A stretch of 64,000 nucleotides of DNA from UBA1141 sp963665155 (GTDB lineage: Bacteria > Chloroflexota > Dehalococcoidia > Lucifugimonadales > UBA3495), in assembly GCA_963665155.2 (NCBI GenBank), contig OY761986.2, forward strand, positions 2,332,351 to 2,396,350. Reading direction: 5' to 3'. Positions within the stretch are counted from its first letter, which is position 1. The number at the start of each line of letters is the position of its first letter. Under the pieces are notes generated by a model that ran no database searches, was not told where the DNA came from, and saw only the letters and a program-made list of their open reading frames with translations. The position numbers and the translations under genes are program-made. Below are positions 34,826 through 44,190 of the stretch, piece after piece.

Positions 34826-35740
34826 CTAGCTACCCGGTTGGTGGGTCCGGTACCAGTCGATAATTTCCGAACCGGTTGCCGACCAGACACCTTGATTGCG
34901 GACCATGTGCCCTAATGCGTCGTCAAGAAATCCGATGCGGAAGGGTTGGCCTATTAACCATGGATGTACGTTAATTACCAGCACCCGGCCGTTATGCCGC
35001 CCATCCCGGTACATGGCGTCGAAACCCTCTTTGAGCAACAGACCATACCGTTGCACCGTGACCCGGCGCGTCCATAATGCATGCACATCGTCCAATTCCA
35101 ACATTGAAGGTAGGGCATACATCTCCCCCGAAGGTGAATGCATCGGGTAAGGTTGCTCATCGTTGGCCCAGTCGCAAAGGTACTTGATGCCAGCCTTGGC
35201 TAAAAGCTGGGGCGTGTGGGCCGACTCGCCGTACTCGGGACCCATCCACCCCGCTGGCGCAGAACCGGTGGCCTTGCGTAGGGCCTCAATCGCTTTTTGT
35301 ATGTAGTCGGCTTCTTCTTCCACGGGCATGTTGCTGGAAATCATTTGGCTGGCGGATATGCCGTGGCCGATAATTTCACAGCCACGGTCTAAGCAATGCC
35401 GCACCAGGTAGGGGTATTCTTCCGCAGTCTGGGCGTCCATTGCTATCGTGGGCTTGATGCCGTGGCGTTCCAAGGTGTCTAGCACCCGGAAAATGCCCAC
35501 CCGGTGACCGTAGTCCCTGTGGGAGTAGCGAGCGTAATCGGGGTAGGGACGGACTCCCAGTCCGCCTACTGCGTCGGTGCTGAAACTCCCTTCCGGCGGT
35601 TCCCACTCCATGTGCTCGAGAGTCACGATTACGCATAACGCCACCCTGGCGTCGTTAGGCCATCGTAGCACTCCTCGAGTTGAAATTGGCGACCAATCGT
35701 GATGTTCGTGGTCCATTCCGGGACGGCGTTGGGCAGTCAT
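34826..35740 (-). CDS. Polysaccharide deacetylase (NodB-like, allantoinase PuuE-type)
   Basis: A 304-residue protein of the NodB homology fold. The region GIKPTIAMDAQTAEEYPYLV, then CEIIGHGISASQM, shows the catalytic-site pattern, and WMGPEYGESAHTPQLLAKAG is typical of the PuuE/allantoinase-like branch that acts on small amides rather than chitin. The usual metal-binding His-rich HxxxH is weak. It is a close paralogue of the gene at 35847-36755; both end with VINVHPWLIGQPFRIGFLDD-type sequence. They may act on related substrates. Confidence 0.8.
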   Translation of the reverse strand: MTAQRRPGMDHEHHDWSPISTRGVLRWPNDARVALCVIVTLEHMEWEPPEGSFSTDAVGGLGVRPYPDYARYSHRDYGHRVGIFRVLDTLERHGIKPTIAMDAQTAEEYPYLVRHCLDRGCEIIGHGISASQMISSNMPVEEEADYIQKAIEALRKATGSAPAGWMGPEYGESAHTPQLLAKAGIKYLCDWANDEQPYPMHSPSGEMYALPSMLELDDVHALWTRRVTVQRYGLLLKEGFDAMYRDGRHNGRVLVINVHPWLIGQPFRIGFLDDALGHMVRNQGVWSATGSEIIDWYRTHQPGS

Positions 35741-35846
35741 ATGAATAAATCTCCCGTGGGACGAAAGTGTGGCATCGAATTATGGCATCTATGGAGGCGG
35801 TTCGCTAAGCGCCCCTATGGGTACCCTCAGTACGGCTGAACCGTCC

Positions 35847-36755
35847 TTAGGCATTAAATTGCTTAGCGTGGGCCACCGCTTCGTCGTAGTGATTCTCGAT
35901 GTAATACTCGGCAATTTCGTCGGCAGTAGTCTGCCAGACGCCTTCGTGGGACATAATGTAGCCCAGCATGTCGTCCAGGTACTTGATGCGGTGCGGCTGG
36001 CCGATTAGGAACGGGTGCAGGGCGATGCACATGACCCGCCCGCTCTCCGCGCCCTCTTTGTAAAGTTGGTCAAACTGTGCTTTGACGATCTCGGCGAAGT
36101 AGTCTCCTTCATAGTTGAGGCGGAACAACGGCGAGTCGTTCAACTCTATGGAGTAGGGTACGGATATTAGCTTGCCGGATTTTACGTTTATGGGCACCGG
36201 CTGGTCGTCGTGCATCCAGTCAGTATGGTAGATCAGGCCAGCCTCGGCCATAAGGTCCGGTGTTGCCGGCGTGCCCGAAATGGCCGGGCCCAACATGCCC
36301 TTCAACTGTTTGCCCGTGTGTCGGCGTAGCGTTTCGATGTTGTCCCGGTAAAACTCCCTTTCTTGCTCTTCGGTGTAACTATAAAGGTAACGCGTGTTGT
36401 AAATGCCGTGGCTCATGAAGTCCCAGTCCCGCTCCACCATTGCCTGGGCAATCTCAGGGAAATGCTCTAGCACCGCCATGTTTAGGGAAACGCAGCAGCG
36501 GATTTTATGCTTGTCCAACACCTCCAGCATGCGCCAGAACCCAACCCGGTTTCCGTAATCCCGATAGGTGTACTGCTGTACATCGGGGTAAGGGGTGCGG
36601 GGCCAGGGGTTACGCGGTCCATCTTGTACCGGAAGGTATTCGTAATGCTCCACGTTGGGAGCAATCCACAGGGCAACACGGGCGCCGTTGGGCCACTCCA
36701 ACTTGGGACGTTCAATGATCGGGCTATAAGCTACACGATTTTGTTGGAGGGTCAT
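35847..36755 (-). CDS. Polysaccharide deacetylase (NodB-like), paralogue
   Basis: A 302-residue NodB-fold protein with RVALWIAPNVEHYEYLPVQD, DWDFMSHGIYNTRYLYSYTE and MLGPAISGTPATPDLMAEAG. The start ATG 36755 has GAGG nine bases upstream. The C-terminal CIALHPFLIGQPHRIKYLDD segment keeps the catalytic His. It lies about 105 bases upstream of the 34826-35740 paralogue and is probably transcribed with it. The substrate is unknown; amide hydrolysis of a small N-containing compound is suggested by the family. Confidence 0.8.
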   Translation of the reverse strand: MTLQQNRVAYSPIIERPKLEWPNGARVALWIAPNVEHYEYLPVQDGPRNPWPRTPYPDVQQYTYRDYGNRVGFWRMLEVLDKHKIRCCVSLNMAVLEHFPEIAQAMVERDWDFMSHGIYNTRYLYSYTEEQEREFYRDNIETLRRHTGKQLKGMLGPAISGTPATPDLMAEAGLIYHTDWMHDDQPVPINVKSGKLISVPYSIELNDSPLFRLNYEGDYFAEIVKAQFDQLYKEGAESGRVMCIALHPFLIGQPHRIKYLDDMLGYIMSHEGVWQTTADEIAEYYIENHYDEAVAHAKQFNA

Positions 36756-37060
36756 GGCGCTTCACCTCTTTTATTGAGCTGGGTCCGGAGCTGGGCCGCA
36801 AATTGGGACGCGAGTCGGGCCGAAAGTTTGGCCGTCGGAGTTTTACTGTCAGCGCATGCCGAGTTCCCCTAGAACGTGAAGTCAATAAGGGAACCCATGC
36901 TTGCCGCCAAGATTAGGCGACCAGCCTGTCTGCTGTCAACCCTGCCTTGCGCCTCAGGGGTTTCCAAATGCAGAGCTATTGAGGGACAATACAGCCATTA
37001 CGACAGGTCCTGCCAGCTCCAGACCCCCCGAATCCCTCTTAAAACACAGGAGGACACATC
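36756..37060. other. Divergent intergenic region
   Basis: About 305 bases between the deacetylase gene and the monooxygenase gene. It has a degenerate run of GAGCTGGG-type direct repeats near 36776-36830 and the strong AGGAGG ribosome-binding site of the monooxygenase gene. No gene or clear promoter is seen. Confidence 0.35.
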
Positions 37061-38512
37061 ATGCCTGCAAGGACGGGAGCCCAGTTCATCGCTGGTCTCC
37101 GGGATAACCCACCCAATATCTACATCAACGGGGAAAAGGTGAAGGACGTCACCACGTATCCGGGATTCCGCAATGGTATCGACACTATGGCTCGACTGTA
37201 CGACATGCAGCACGACCCGGCGTTGCGAGATGAAATGACCTACGTTTCGCCCACCACCGGCGACCGAGTGGGAATGTCCTTTATCAAGCCCACCAGCCAT
37301 CAGGAACTGGAACAGCGGCGGGTTATGATCACCAACTGGGCGCGCTTGACCAAGGGAATGATGGGTCGGACTCCCGACTTCTTAAACGTCAGTTTCATGG
37401 CCATGGCTGCCGCCAGTGACTATTACGCTCAGAACCGGCCCGAGTTTAAGAAAAACATTCAGGCTTACTACGAGCACATACGGGAAAACGACCTGGTATT
37501 AACCCACACTCTGGTCAACCTGCAGCGCAACCGCGCTCCCATGGGAACGGTGATTGAGGACTCTACGGACATTGCGTTGTCCGTGGTTAAAGAGACCGAT
37601 GCTGGCATCGTCGTTAACGGGGCCAGACTGCTGGCGACTTTGCCCTTGTCCGACGAAATTGCTGTCTACCCCGCCAGGTCCCACGTGCTACCCTCGGGCG
37701 CTCCCGGTCGAACCTCTTTTGCTTTTTCCATACCCTGTAGCACCGATGGGCTCAAGTTTCTATGCCGGGAAACCTTCGACTTGGACCGGTCCCACTTCGA
37801 CCACCCATTGGGGTCTCGTTTTGAGGAGATGGATGCTCTGGCCATTTTCGACAATGTGTTGGTGCCCTGGGAGAAAGTGTTCTTGTTGGGCGATGTGGAA
37901 CTCTGCAACAACATGTCCATGAGCACCCGCCAGTTTGTCCACTCGGGGCATCAGGTGGTGGCCAAAAACGTGGTCAAGTGCGAATTCGTGCTGGGCCTGG
38001 CCAACTTGATGGTCCAGACCTTGGGTTCCAGTCAACTTCCCCACGTCCAGCAAATGATGGCAGAGATAATCGAAAACTTGGTGGTGACGAAGGCCTGTCT
38101 CAAGGCTGCCGAAGCTGATGCCGAGATCGACCGTTGGGGAGTAATGGCGCCAGCCGAGTTCCCCTTGATGATCGCTCGTCAGTTGTTCATCAGGATGTAT
38201 CCCCGAATGGGGGAGATACTCCATCTGTTGGGTTCCAGCAGCTTGATGGCCCTGCCCACGGAGGCCGACATGAATGGCCCCCTAGCCGATGAGATTGCTC
38301 GGTACCTGGAAACCGACACAGCGTCGGCGGACGAGCGAGTCAGAGTATTCCGGTTGGCCTGGGATACTTGCTGCAGCGCTTTCGGGTCCAGGCAGATCCT
38401 ATACGAGCGGTTCTTCCAAGGGGATAGGAACAGGAACGTAGTGTTGTTGAACAACATGTACGACCGCCAGCCCATGACCGACTGGGTCCGGGACTTTCTG
38501 CAGCAGGAGTAG
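37061..38512 (+). CDS. 4-hydroxyphenylacetate 3-hydroxylase (HpaB) family FAD-dependent monooxygenase
   Basis: A 483-residue protein of the HpaB oxygenase family, which hydroxylates phenols with reduced FAD supplied by a partner reductase. Signs are RTGAQFIAGLRDNPPNIYIN at the N terminus, PSGAPGRTSFAFSIPCSTDG, and the HxxxxxNVVKCEFVLG-like stretch in the flavin region (SGHQVVAKNVVKCEFVLGLA). AGGAGG lies 7 bases before the ATG. No HpaC-type reductase gene is in the window. The substrate is a phenolic or similar compound by family. Confidence 0.88.
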   Translation: MPARTGAQFIAGLRDNPPNIYINGEKVKDVTTYPGFRNGIDTMARLYDMQHDPALRDEMTYVSPTTGDRVGMSFIKPTSHQELEQRRVMITNWARLTKGMMGRTPDFLNVSFMAMAAASDYYAQNRPEFKKNIQAYYEHIRENDLVLTHTLVNLQRNRAPMGTVIEDSTDIALSVVKETDAGIVVNGARLLATLPLSDEIAVYPARSHVLPSGAPGRTSFAFSIPCSTDGLKFLCRETFDLDRSHFDHPLGSRFEEMDALAIFDNVLVPWEKVFLLGDVELCNNMSMSTRQFVHSGHQVVAKNVVKCEFVLGLANLMVQTLGSSQLPHVQQMMAEIIENLVVTKACLKAAEADAEIDRWGVMAPAEFPLMIARQLFIRMYPRMGEILHLLGSSSLMALPTEADMNGPLADEIARYLETDTASADERVRVFRLAWDTCCSAFGSRQILYERFFQGDRNRNVVLLNNMYDRQPMTDWVRDFLQQE

Positions 38513-38599
38513 CAGCGCATACCAAGACAGTTCCGTTGCTGTTGATATCCGGATCGACGCTTGTTTCGGCAATCGAGTCCGAGATTATTTCAGAAATTA

Positions 38600-38647
38600 A
38601 AAATCCCCTGATCCTCTCGAAACGATGAAAGATCAGGGGATTTTCTA
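38600..38647. terminator. Bidirectional terminator
   Basis: AAAATCCCCTGATC at 38600-38613 pairs perfectly over 14 bases with GATCAGGGGATTTT at 38631-38644. It lies between convergent genes, with A and T runs on both outer sides. Confidence 0.88.
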
Positions 38648-38667
38648 TTACTGAACAAAAACGAGCG

Positions 38668-40077
38668 CTAGTCGTCGCTGGCGGTCACAGGCGCAGGCAA
38701 CGGCCCGTGACCGTGGTCAAACACCGGCACAACTCTGGCTTCTTCCGGCAAAGACTCCTCCCAGTCGGGTATTAGGACATTGGAGGTGGAGTCCAAGTTG
38801 GATATAACCAGTACGCCACCCAGACTGAACACCATGGATAAAGCAAATACGACGTTGTAATTGCCGTCGGTGACGAAAATCACCAGTCCGGCCAGAGAAG
38901 TCGCTACCGCGTGGCCCATCAAAGCACCGGTTGTCTGCCATCCATAGAGTGAACCCATGGGCCCGTCACCGTAATATTGACGGTTGATGATCAAGTAGCC
39001 GGTCCATTCTCCTCCGAATCCTAAGCCGAAGGCGGCAGCAAACAAATAGAACATCCACACGTCTTGAGCCCAGAAGAGCATCAAGATCGTTAACCCTTGT
39101 ATGGTTAGCGCAGCGGCCATCATTTTCCGCGTACCGTACATCTCGGCCAATATCGGGGTCACGAATCGGCTGATTACGCTGACCAGCGATATTATGGTCA
39201 AGATCAATCCTCCGGACACCAAAGAGGAGAAAACTCCCCGTTCGAAAGCCATCGGAATTATCCATATGAGCACTATGCCATGGCCGGCGCAACCCAATCC
39301 ATGTATCAGCGGAAGGTTCCAAAACGGCTTGGTGTGGCGGATGTGCCGGTTGAACATCTGGAGACGCAACCGCTCAATGCTGGATTCTCTGACTATTCGG
39401 ACAGGGTCTGTGGCCCGGGCGCCATAGGGCTCTATGCCGATGTCGGCCGGGCGGTTTTTCATCAATGGAAGCAATAACAGCATCAAGCCGCCGCCAACAG
39501 CGCCGACTCCGAAGAATGTCCCGCCCCAACCTACGGCGTCTATGGCATAGCCAACCACAGGGGCTAGTATTCCGGTGCCGACGCCGCCAGCCGCCCACAA
39601 GATGCCAATTCCGAGGCCCAATCGTCGCCGGAACCAACCGCTTACCGCAGCCATCAATGGCACCATGGCCAGCGATTGGGTCACAGACAGCATCACGCCA
39701 AAGAACAAGAAAAAGTGCCACACCTCTGTTGTTTGCCCCAGCAAGATCATGCTGGCGGCATACATGATCCCGGCGAGCAGCAACATTAACCGCGAGCCGT
39801 AACGGTCACCCAGCCACCCGGTAATGGGTGAAAAGATAGTCCCGAATAAGTAATAGGTGGCCATGGCGCCGCCGATAAGGCCGAGGCTCCAACCGAAATC
39901 GCCATCCGGGTCGTTTAGCGGCGGCACCATGATCCCAGCGGCCATGCTGATGGAGCTGCCAAATATTTGAACCGTAGCCAGTATCCCGATAATCACCCAG
40001 CTATAGTGAATTCCAAAGGGGAGCCTGGATATTTTAATATCTAGCCGGGCTTTGTCCAAAAGGGCCAAGACACACAC
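38668..40077 (-). CDS. MFS transporter, paralogue of the next gene
   Basis: A 469-residue 12-helix MFS carrier. HYSWVIIGILATVQIFGSSI, GWLGDRYGSRLMLLLAG (loop 2-3 motif) and GIEPYGARATDP in the long central loop are shared with the 40488-42011 protein. It belongs to the oxalate/formate or monocarboxylate-like MFS branch; substrate unknown. The start is GTG 40077 without a good ribosome-binding site, so the N-terminal residues are uncertain. Confidence 0.83.
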   Translation of the reverse strand: MCVLALLDKARLDIKISRLPFGIHYSWVIIGILATVQIFGSSISMAAGIMVPPLNDPDGDFGWSLGLIGGAMATYYLFGTIFSPITGWLGDRYGSRLMLLLAGIMYAASMILLGQTTEVWHFFLFFGVMLSVTQSLAMVPLMAAVSGWFRRRLGLGIGILWAAGGVGTGILAPVVGYAIDAVGWGGTFFGVGAVGGGLMLLLLPLMKNRPADIGIEPYGARATDPVRIVRESSIERLRLQMFNRHIRHTKPFWNLPLIHGLGCAGHGIVLIWIIPMAFERGVFSSLVSGGLILTIISLVSVISRFVTPILAEMYGTRKMMAAALTIQGLTILMLFWAQDVWMFYLFAAAFGLGFGGEWTGYLIINRQYYGDGPMGSLYGWQTTGALMGHAVATSLAGLVIFVTDGNYNVVFALSMVFSLGGVLVISNLDSTSNVLIPDWEESLPEEARVVPVFDHGHGPLPAPVTASDD

Positions 40078-40194
40078 CCACTTTTGTTATTTAGCTATTA
40101 ACCTAACAGGAATCTAAATAGTGCAACCAAAAAAGTATAGCAGAGCCCTATGTTAATTAAAGGCTGCTTGCCAAGGACTTCGGAGTGGAAATAT

Positions 40195-40242
40195 TAGGCC
40201 CGGAAGGTGGTAGGCCCGGAAGGTGGTAGGCCCGGAAGGTGG
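40195..40242. repeat. Three perfect 16-bp tandem repeats
   Basis: TAGGCCCGGAAGGTGG is repeated three times without gap at 40195, 40211 and 40227, in the non-coding gap between the two MFS genes. Confidence 0.9.
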
Positions 40243-40271
40243 TTGGCCGAAACGATTGACGGATAGTAAGT

Positions 40272-40310
40272 CGCCTGCCGCCCGTACAGAGCAGGCGCTA
40301 TCTTTTGAGT
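40272..40310 (+). terminator. Weak terminator-like hairpin in non-coding gap
   Basis: CGCCTGC pairs with GCAGGCG (40291-40297) and is followed by CTATCTTTT. No plus-strand gene precedes it, so its role is unclear. Confidence 0.3.
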
Positions 40311-40339
40311 CCCGATTTCGCGTGAGTCCCGATTTCGCG
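40306..40339. repeat. Two perfect 17-bp tandem repeats
   Basis: TGAGTCCCGATTTCGCG is repeated twice without gap at 40306 and 40323, about 60 bases after the 16-bp repeats. Confidence 0.85.
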
Positions 40340-40487
40340 GAAAGCCGACCTTACGCGGGTGTTTCTTGACTATTGGCGGACGTTTCGACAGGGTTGGCGA
40401 CATCGAAGTTGGAACGGGAAAAGCGGGATTACTTTTTCAGTCGAAGCGCAGGCCAGCCTATAGCCGATCAAATTGATATTACGAGGA

Positions 40488-42011
40488 TTAGTCGTGGCCG
40501 CCAGCAACCGCAGGGCCGGGGGTAGTGCCTGGCGCTGGGTCAGGCGCCGAGCTTGAGGGAGGCTCACCGATCGGCCTGGGTTCAAGCGCAGGTTCAGGCT
40601 TGGAGGCTATGTAAGCGGCAGACCTCGCCTCTGGCGGCAAGTCTTCCTCCCAATTGGGGATGAGGACATGGTCGGTTGAGTCCAGCAAAGCGATGACCAC
40701 AACGCCGGTAAGACTGAAGGCGGCCGAAAGGGTGAAAACCGTGATGTACGATCCGTCGGTGGCAAAAAGAACCAAGCCTGCCAAAGCTGTGGTTACCGCA
40801 TGGCCCATCATGGCGCCCGTCATCTGCCAACCGTACGCAGCGCCCATGGGACCCTCGCCGAAGTATCTGCGGTTTATCTCCAAGTAGCTGGTCCACTCGC
40901 CGCCAAACCCGAAGCCGAATATTACCGCAAATACATAGAACACCCACGGGTCGTTGGCAACAAAGAGGATCGGAACCGTAAAGCCCTGAATCAATAGGCT
41001 GGCGAGCATTAATTTCCGGGGTCCGTAAATCTCGGCCAACATGGGGGCAAACAATCGGCTGAGAATACTCACCAAAGACAGAATGCTTAAGATATAGGCT
41101 GCGGTGGTCAGGTTTATACCCCGGTCCACCGCCATAGGCACTACGAATATCAGGACTATGCCGTGGCCTGCGCACCCCAGTCCGTGAATCAGAGGCAGAT
41201 CCCAGAAGGCGTGGGTTTTCCGCATGTGCTGGTTGAACACCTTGAGCCGCAATTTCACGATAGCCGCGCTCATAGGAGCGGGCTTGGGGTCCGTGTCCAG
41301 CGTGCCGTAGGGTTCGATGCCAATGTCAGCGGGCTTGCTGCGGATAAAGGGCCACAGCAACAGCATAATCCCGGAGCCACAAAGGCCCAAGTAAATGAAC
41401 GTGTTTTGCCAGCCGAAGATATCCAGCATGTCTGCGATAAGAGGAGCAAAGACCGCAGTGCCGATGCCGCCAACGGCCCAGAGGATGCCAATTCCCACAC
41501 CAAGTCGGCGCCGGAACCAGCCGGTTATTGACGCCATAAGGGGCACCATGGTTATGGACGCTGCAGCCGACATAAACATGCTGTAGAACACAAAGAACTG
41601 CCAGAGGTGGGTTATGAAACCCAATAAGACCATGCCCACGCCGTACATGATGATGCCAACCAGCATCATGCGCCTCGCGCCAAACCGGTCTCCCAGATTG
41701 CCAGCAATGGGGGCGTAGAAAGCGCCGAAGAGGTAATAAACCGCAATGCCAGCGCCAATAACGCTAACATTCCAACCGAAGCCGCCTTTTTCGTCGCTCA
41801 GAGGGGCAACCATAATTCCGGCAACGAAGAAGATAGAGCTGCCGAAAATCTGGACCACAGCCAAGACGGCGACTATCACCCAGCTATAGTGGATGCGGCC
41901 AGGCAATGGGTTTGAGCCCACTCGCCCGACCTTGGCATTGATCACGCGCACCACTACGCTCAGCCCTATTATGACGCCTATGGCCAGAAGTACCAGTGCA
42001 GCCAATGTCAT
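40488..42011 (-). CDS. MFS transporter
   Basis: A 507-residue MFS carrier with a longer N terminus than its neighbour and a Pro-rich C-terminal tail (DPAPGTTPGPAVAGGHD). The matching segments HYSWVIVAVLAVVQIFGSSI, GNLGDRFGARRMMLVG and GFGFGGEWTSYLEINRRYFG make it a paralogue of the 38668-40077 protein, apparently from tandem duplication. It starts at ATG 42011. The substrate is unknown. An extra N-terminal helix is possible. Confidence 0.85.
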   Translation of the reverse strand: MTLAALVLLAIGVIIGLSVVVRVINAKVGRVGSNPLPGRIHYSWVIVAVLAVVQIFGSSIFFVAGIMVAPLSDEKGGFGWNVSVIGAGIAVYYLFGAFYAPIAGNLGDRFGARRMMLVGIIMYGVGMVLLGFITHLWQFFVFYSMFMSAAASITMVPLMASITGWFRRRLGVGIGILWAVGGIGTAVFAPLIADMLDIFGWQNTFIYLGLCGSGIMLLLWPFIRSKPADIGIEPYGTLDTDPKPAPMSAAIVKLRLKVFNQHMRKTHAFWDLPLIHGLGCAGHGIVLIFVVPMAVDRGINLTTAAYILSILSLVSILSRLFAPMLAEIYGPRKLMLASLLIQGFTVPILFVANDPWVFYVFAVIFGFGFGGEWTSYLEINRRYFGEGPMGAAYGWQMTGAMMGHAVTTALAGLVLFATDGSYITVFTLSAAFSLTGVVVIALLDSTDHVLIPNWEEDLPPEARSAAYIASKPEPALEPRPIGEPPSSSAPDPAPGTTPGPAVAGGHD

Positions 42012-42295
42012 AGCGTAGGCTCCATCATAGCGTGGGTTTCGAACAAAGTGGGATACAAGGAAATACTTTTCCGCAGCGCCAGTCTATGCCAGCACGTGTA
42101 GTTAGGCATATGATACTATGGGGCAAACGTTATTACAAGCGTGCCAGTCAGGAATTTATCGGTGCCGTTTTGGGAAGCCCTATAGGCTGGTCTGCCGGTA
42201 GCTTTCAGGGTAGCACCTGAGCTAGTACCGTAAAATCCTAGGCGCATCCTAAAGCTGGCGACCGGTCAACACATAACAGGAGGCTCTTTCCGGGC

Positions 42296-43000
42296 ATGAG
42301 ACTTAGAACCCAGTATGTCTTTGGGCTGGTTTTGGCCGCGATCATTATTGCAGTTGCCGGAGGCCTGTTTGCCTTCTCGGAGGTTAAAAATGCTAGTCGC
42401 TTCATCGTTGAGACGGAAAATGCGCAGGTTGTAGCGGACCTAGTCCAAGTGGGTCCACTAACGGCCGGGCGCATCAAAGTTATGAACGTGGACGTGGGAT
42501 CTCCCGTCGTTGAGGGACAGGCCATTGCTATCGTGGAAGTTTCGACTACCATTACAAGGTCCGGTACAACGGACACGGAACAGATAGGATTTCGGGGAGT
42601 ACAGGACCTGCAGGTGGAGGTCTTGGCGCCAATCTCGGGGGTAATCGCGGCACGTTGGGCCAAGATAGGCGATATCGTGCCAGCCGGTCAACGAATTGTT
42701 ACATTGATGGACCCGAGGCAGGTTTGGATTGAAGCCAATATCGAAGAAGACGAAATCGAGGATGTGCGACCCGGCCAGACCGTGGAGATAGAGGTCGAGA
42801 CTCTTGAACGCAAGTTGCTCGGACGGGTCGAATCCGTGTCCCCGGTGACCACCGCCACTTTGAGTACCACAACCGGTGGAGCCTCCGCCAGCGACTTTAA
42901 ATCAGTGAAGCGGGTCATCCAAATTAAGATCACTATAGATGCCAATCAACCGCCGCTAATTCCGGGTACGTCGGCGGAAATCAAAGTCCTAACCCCTTAA
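42296..43000 (+). CDS. HlyD/EmrA-like membrane fusion protein
   Basis: A 234-residue protein anchored by an N-terminal helix (YVFGLVLAAIIIAVAGGLFAF). Two halves of a biotinyl-lipoyl-like domain flank a short connector (GRIKVMNVDVGSPVVEGQAI and VLAPISGVIAARWAKIGDIV), followed by a beta-barrel segment (VWIEANIEEDEIEDVRPGQT). It is shorter than typical periplasmic adaptors and lacks the long coiled-coil hairpin needed to reach an outer-membrane channel. AGGAGG lies 12 bases before the ATG. No transporter gene is adjacent. Confidence 0.78.
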   Translation: MRLRTQYVFGLVLAAIIIAVAGGLFAFSEVKNASRFIVETENAQVVADLVQVGPLTAGRIKVMNVDVGSPVVEGQAIAIVEVSTTITRSGTTDTEQIGFRGVQDLQVEVLAPISGVIAARWAKIGDIVPAGQRIVTLMDPRQVWIEANIEEDEIEDVRPGQTVEIEVETLERKLLGRVESVSPVTTATLSTTTGGASASDFKSVKRVIQIKITIDANQPPLIPGTSAEIKVLTP

Positions 43001-43146
43001 CCGGAGTCCCCGTAAGGGGCTTGTAACCGAAAAGGGCTAGTCACCGTAACCAGTAAAAAGCCTCGGCCCTCCTGTTTCACTCCTGTCATAAACATTCTCA
43101 GCCAATTGGAGCCACTGCCGCAAGAAACCTCACCGGAGCCATCATG

Positions 43147-43959
43147 TTAGATCATGATGTTCATCTGATTGACTATCGTCTCGCCCAGTTCCTTCGAGCC
43201 TTGGAGGGCAACTTTGCCGGAAACCAAGGATTCGCCGGGTGACCAGCGTCCACACCCCAAGCAGGCGAACGTCTCGGCGTCCATCGTCAATCGCACGGTT
43301 GGGTCTGCTGGTTCTTCATCCAACACCCGGGCCCGGTTCCCTTCCACCGCAACGGGCAGCACGCGGCCAGCATCACCGGTAATGTGAAAGACCACGGTGG
43401 TGCCGTCGGGAGCGGCAGCCTTTTTGCCAACCACGAAGGGCATCGCCCTAGCGACCCTCCCCACCGAATGGGCGGCCACCGGACCTTCCAGATGCCCGGC
43501 AATGCCCACGGCTCTTCGGATGTCCTGCTCGTGAATCCAGGCATCGAAGATCCGAATGCTCAAGAAATCGGCCACCGTGCCCGGACCGATTGGCGTTTGG
43601 GTTTCGGCCTGAAAGTCGGCTTCTTTCATGGCCCGCAGCAAGCCAAGCCGCTCTTCCGTGACTTGCCGGAACTCTTCCAGCACCTTTGCGCCGGAAGAAG
43701 ACCGCCGCCAGTCCACCACCACTTCATTCCGTTGCCCAACCTCATTTTTAACGTGGCTGGTCTCCGCCGGAGCGTGATCCGGGCTAGGCTGACCCAAGAT
43801 TCCCGCCTCAGCGCCCACCAGATGGGAAATTTGGTCCTGCACTGACCAACCGGGACAGTCGGTGGCTGTCTTCCATTGGTCTTCGGTGAAAGCAGAGCAG
43901 AGGGCAGCTATGGATCGCCAAACTTGCTCCATGTGGTCCACCAACTCCATGTCGGACAT
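43147..43959 (-). CDS. Maleylpyruvate isomerase-like (DinB-fold) protein
   Basis: A 270-residue protein of the mycothiol-dependent maleylpyruvate isomerase/DinB-like group. The N-terminal four-helix bundle shows ALCSAFTEDQWKTATDCPGW followed by SVQDQISHLVG, with His residues of the metal site, and RIFDAWIHEQDIRRAVG. A C-terminal SCP2-like domain (VTFHITGDAGRVLPV-type, TVRLTMDAETFACLGCGRWS) follows. ATG 43959 is fixed by AGGAGGT 7 bases upstream; the GTG at 43968 is less likely. A thiol-dependent transferase or isomerase role is inferred. Confidence 0.82.
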   Translation of the reverse strand: MSDMELVDHMEQVWRSIAALCSAFTEDQWKTATDCPGWSVQDQISHLVGAEAGILGQPSPDHAPAETSHVKNEVGQRNEVVVDWRRSSSGAKVLEEFRQVTEERLGLLRAMKEADFQAETQTPIGPGTVADFLSIRIFDAWIHEQDIRRAVGIAGHLEGPVAAHSVGRVARAMPFVVGKKAAAPDGTTVVFHITGDAGRVLPVAVEGNRARVLDEEPADPTVRLTMDAETFACLGCGRWSPGESLVSGKVALQGSKELGETIVNQMNIMI

Positions 43960-44047
43960 TAAGGTCACCTCCTGCCGTTGTTTGTTTCTGGTCCGGTGTG
44001 TTTGCCGGGGCGTGAACGGGTGTTATCGAGGCTAGTTGTTAAAGGCT

Positions 44048-44073
44048 AAGGGCACGCCGATTGGCGTGCCCTT
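44048..44073 (-). terminator. Terminator after the selenoprotein candidate
   Basis: AAGGGCACGCC pairs over 11 bases with GGCGTGCCCTT around a GATT loop. Read on the minus strand it is followed by AGCCTTTAA and lies about 120 bases after the peroxiredoxin-like gene. Confidence 0.7.
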
Positions 44074-44190
44074 GCTTATTCAAATAGACCCCGTGAAGAT
44101 ACGGGCCGGATGCTGCTTGCGACTTACCGGAATTTCGAAATGGCAGATTACCGGCCCGGCAGATTAGCGGACCGAAGGAAAATACCTCAG

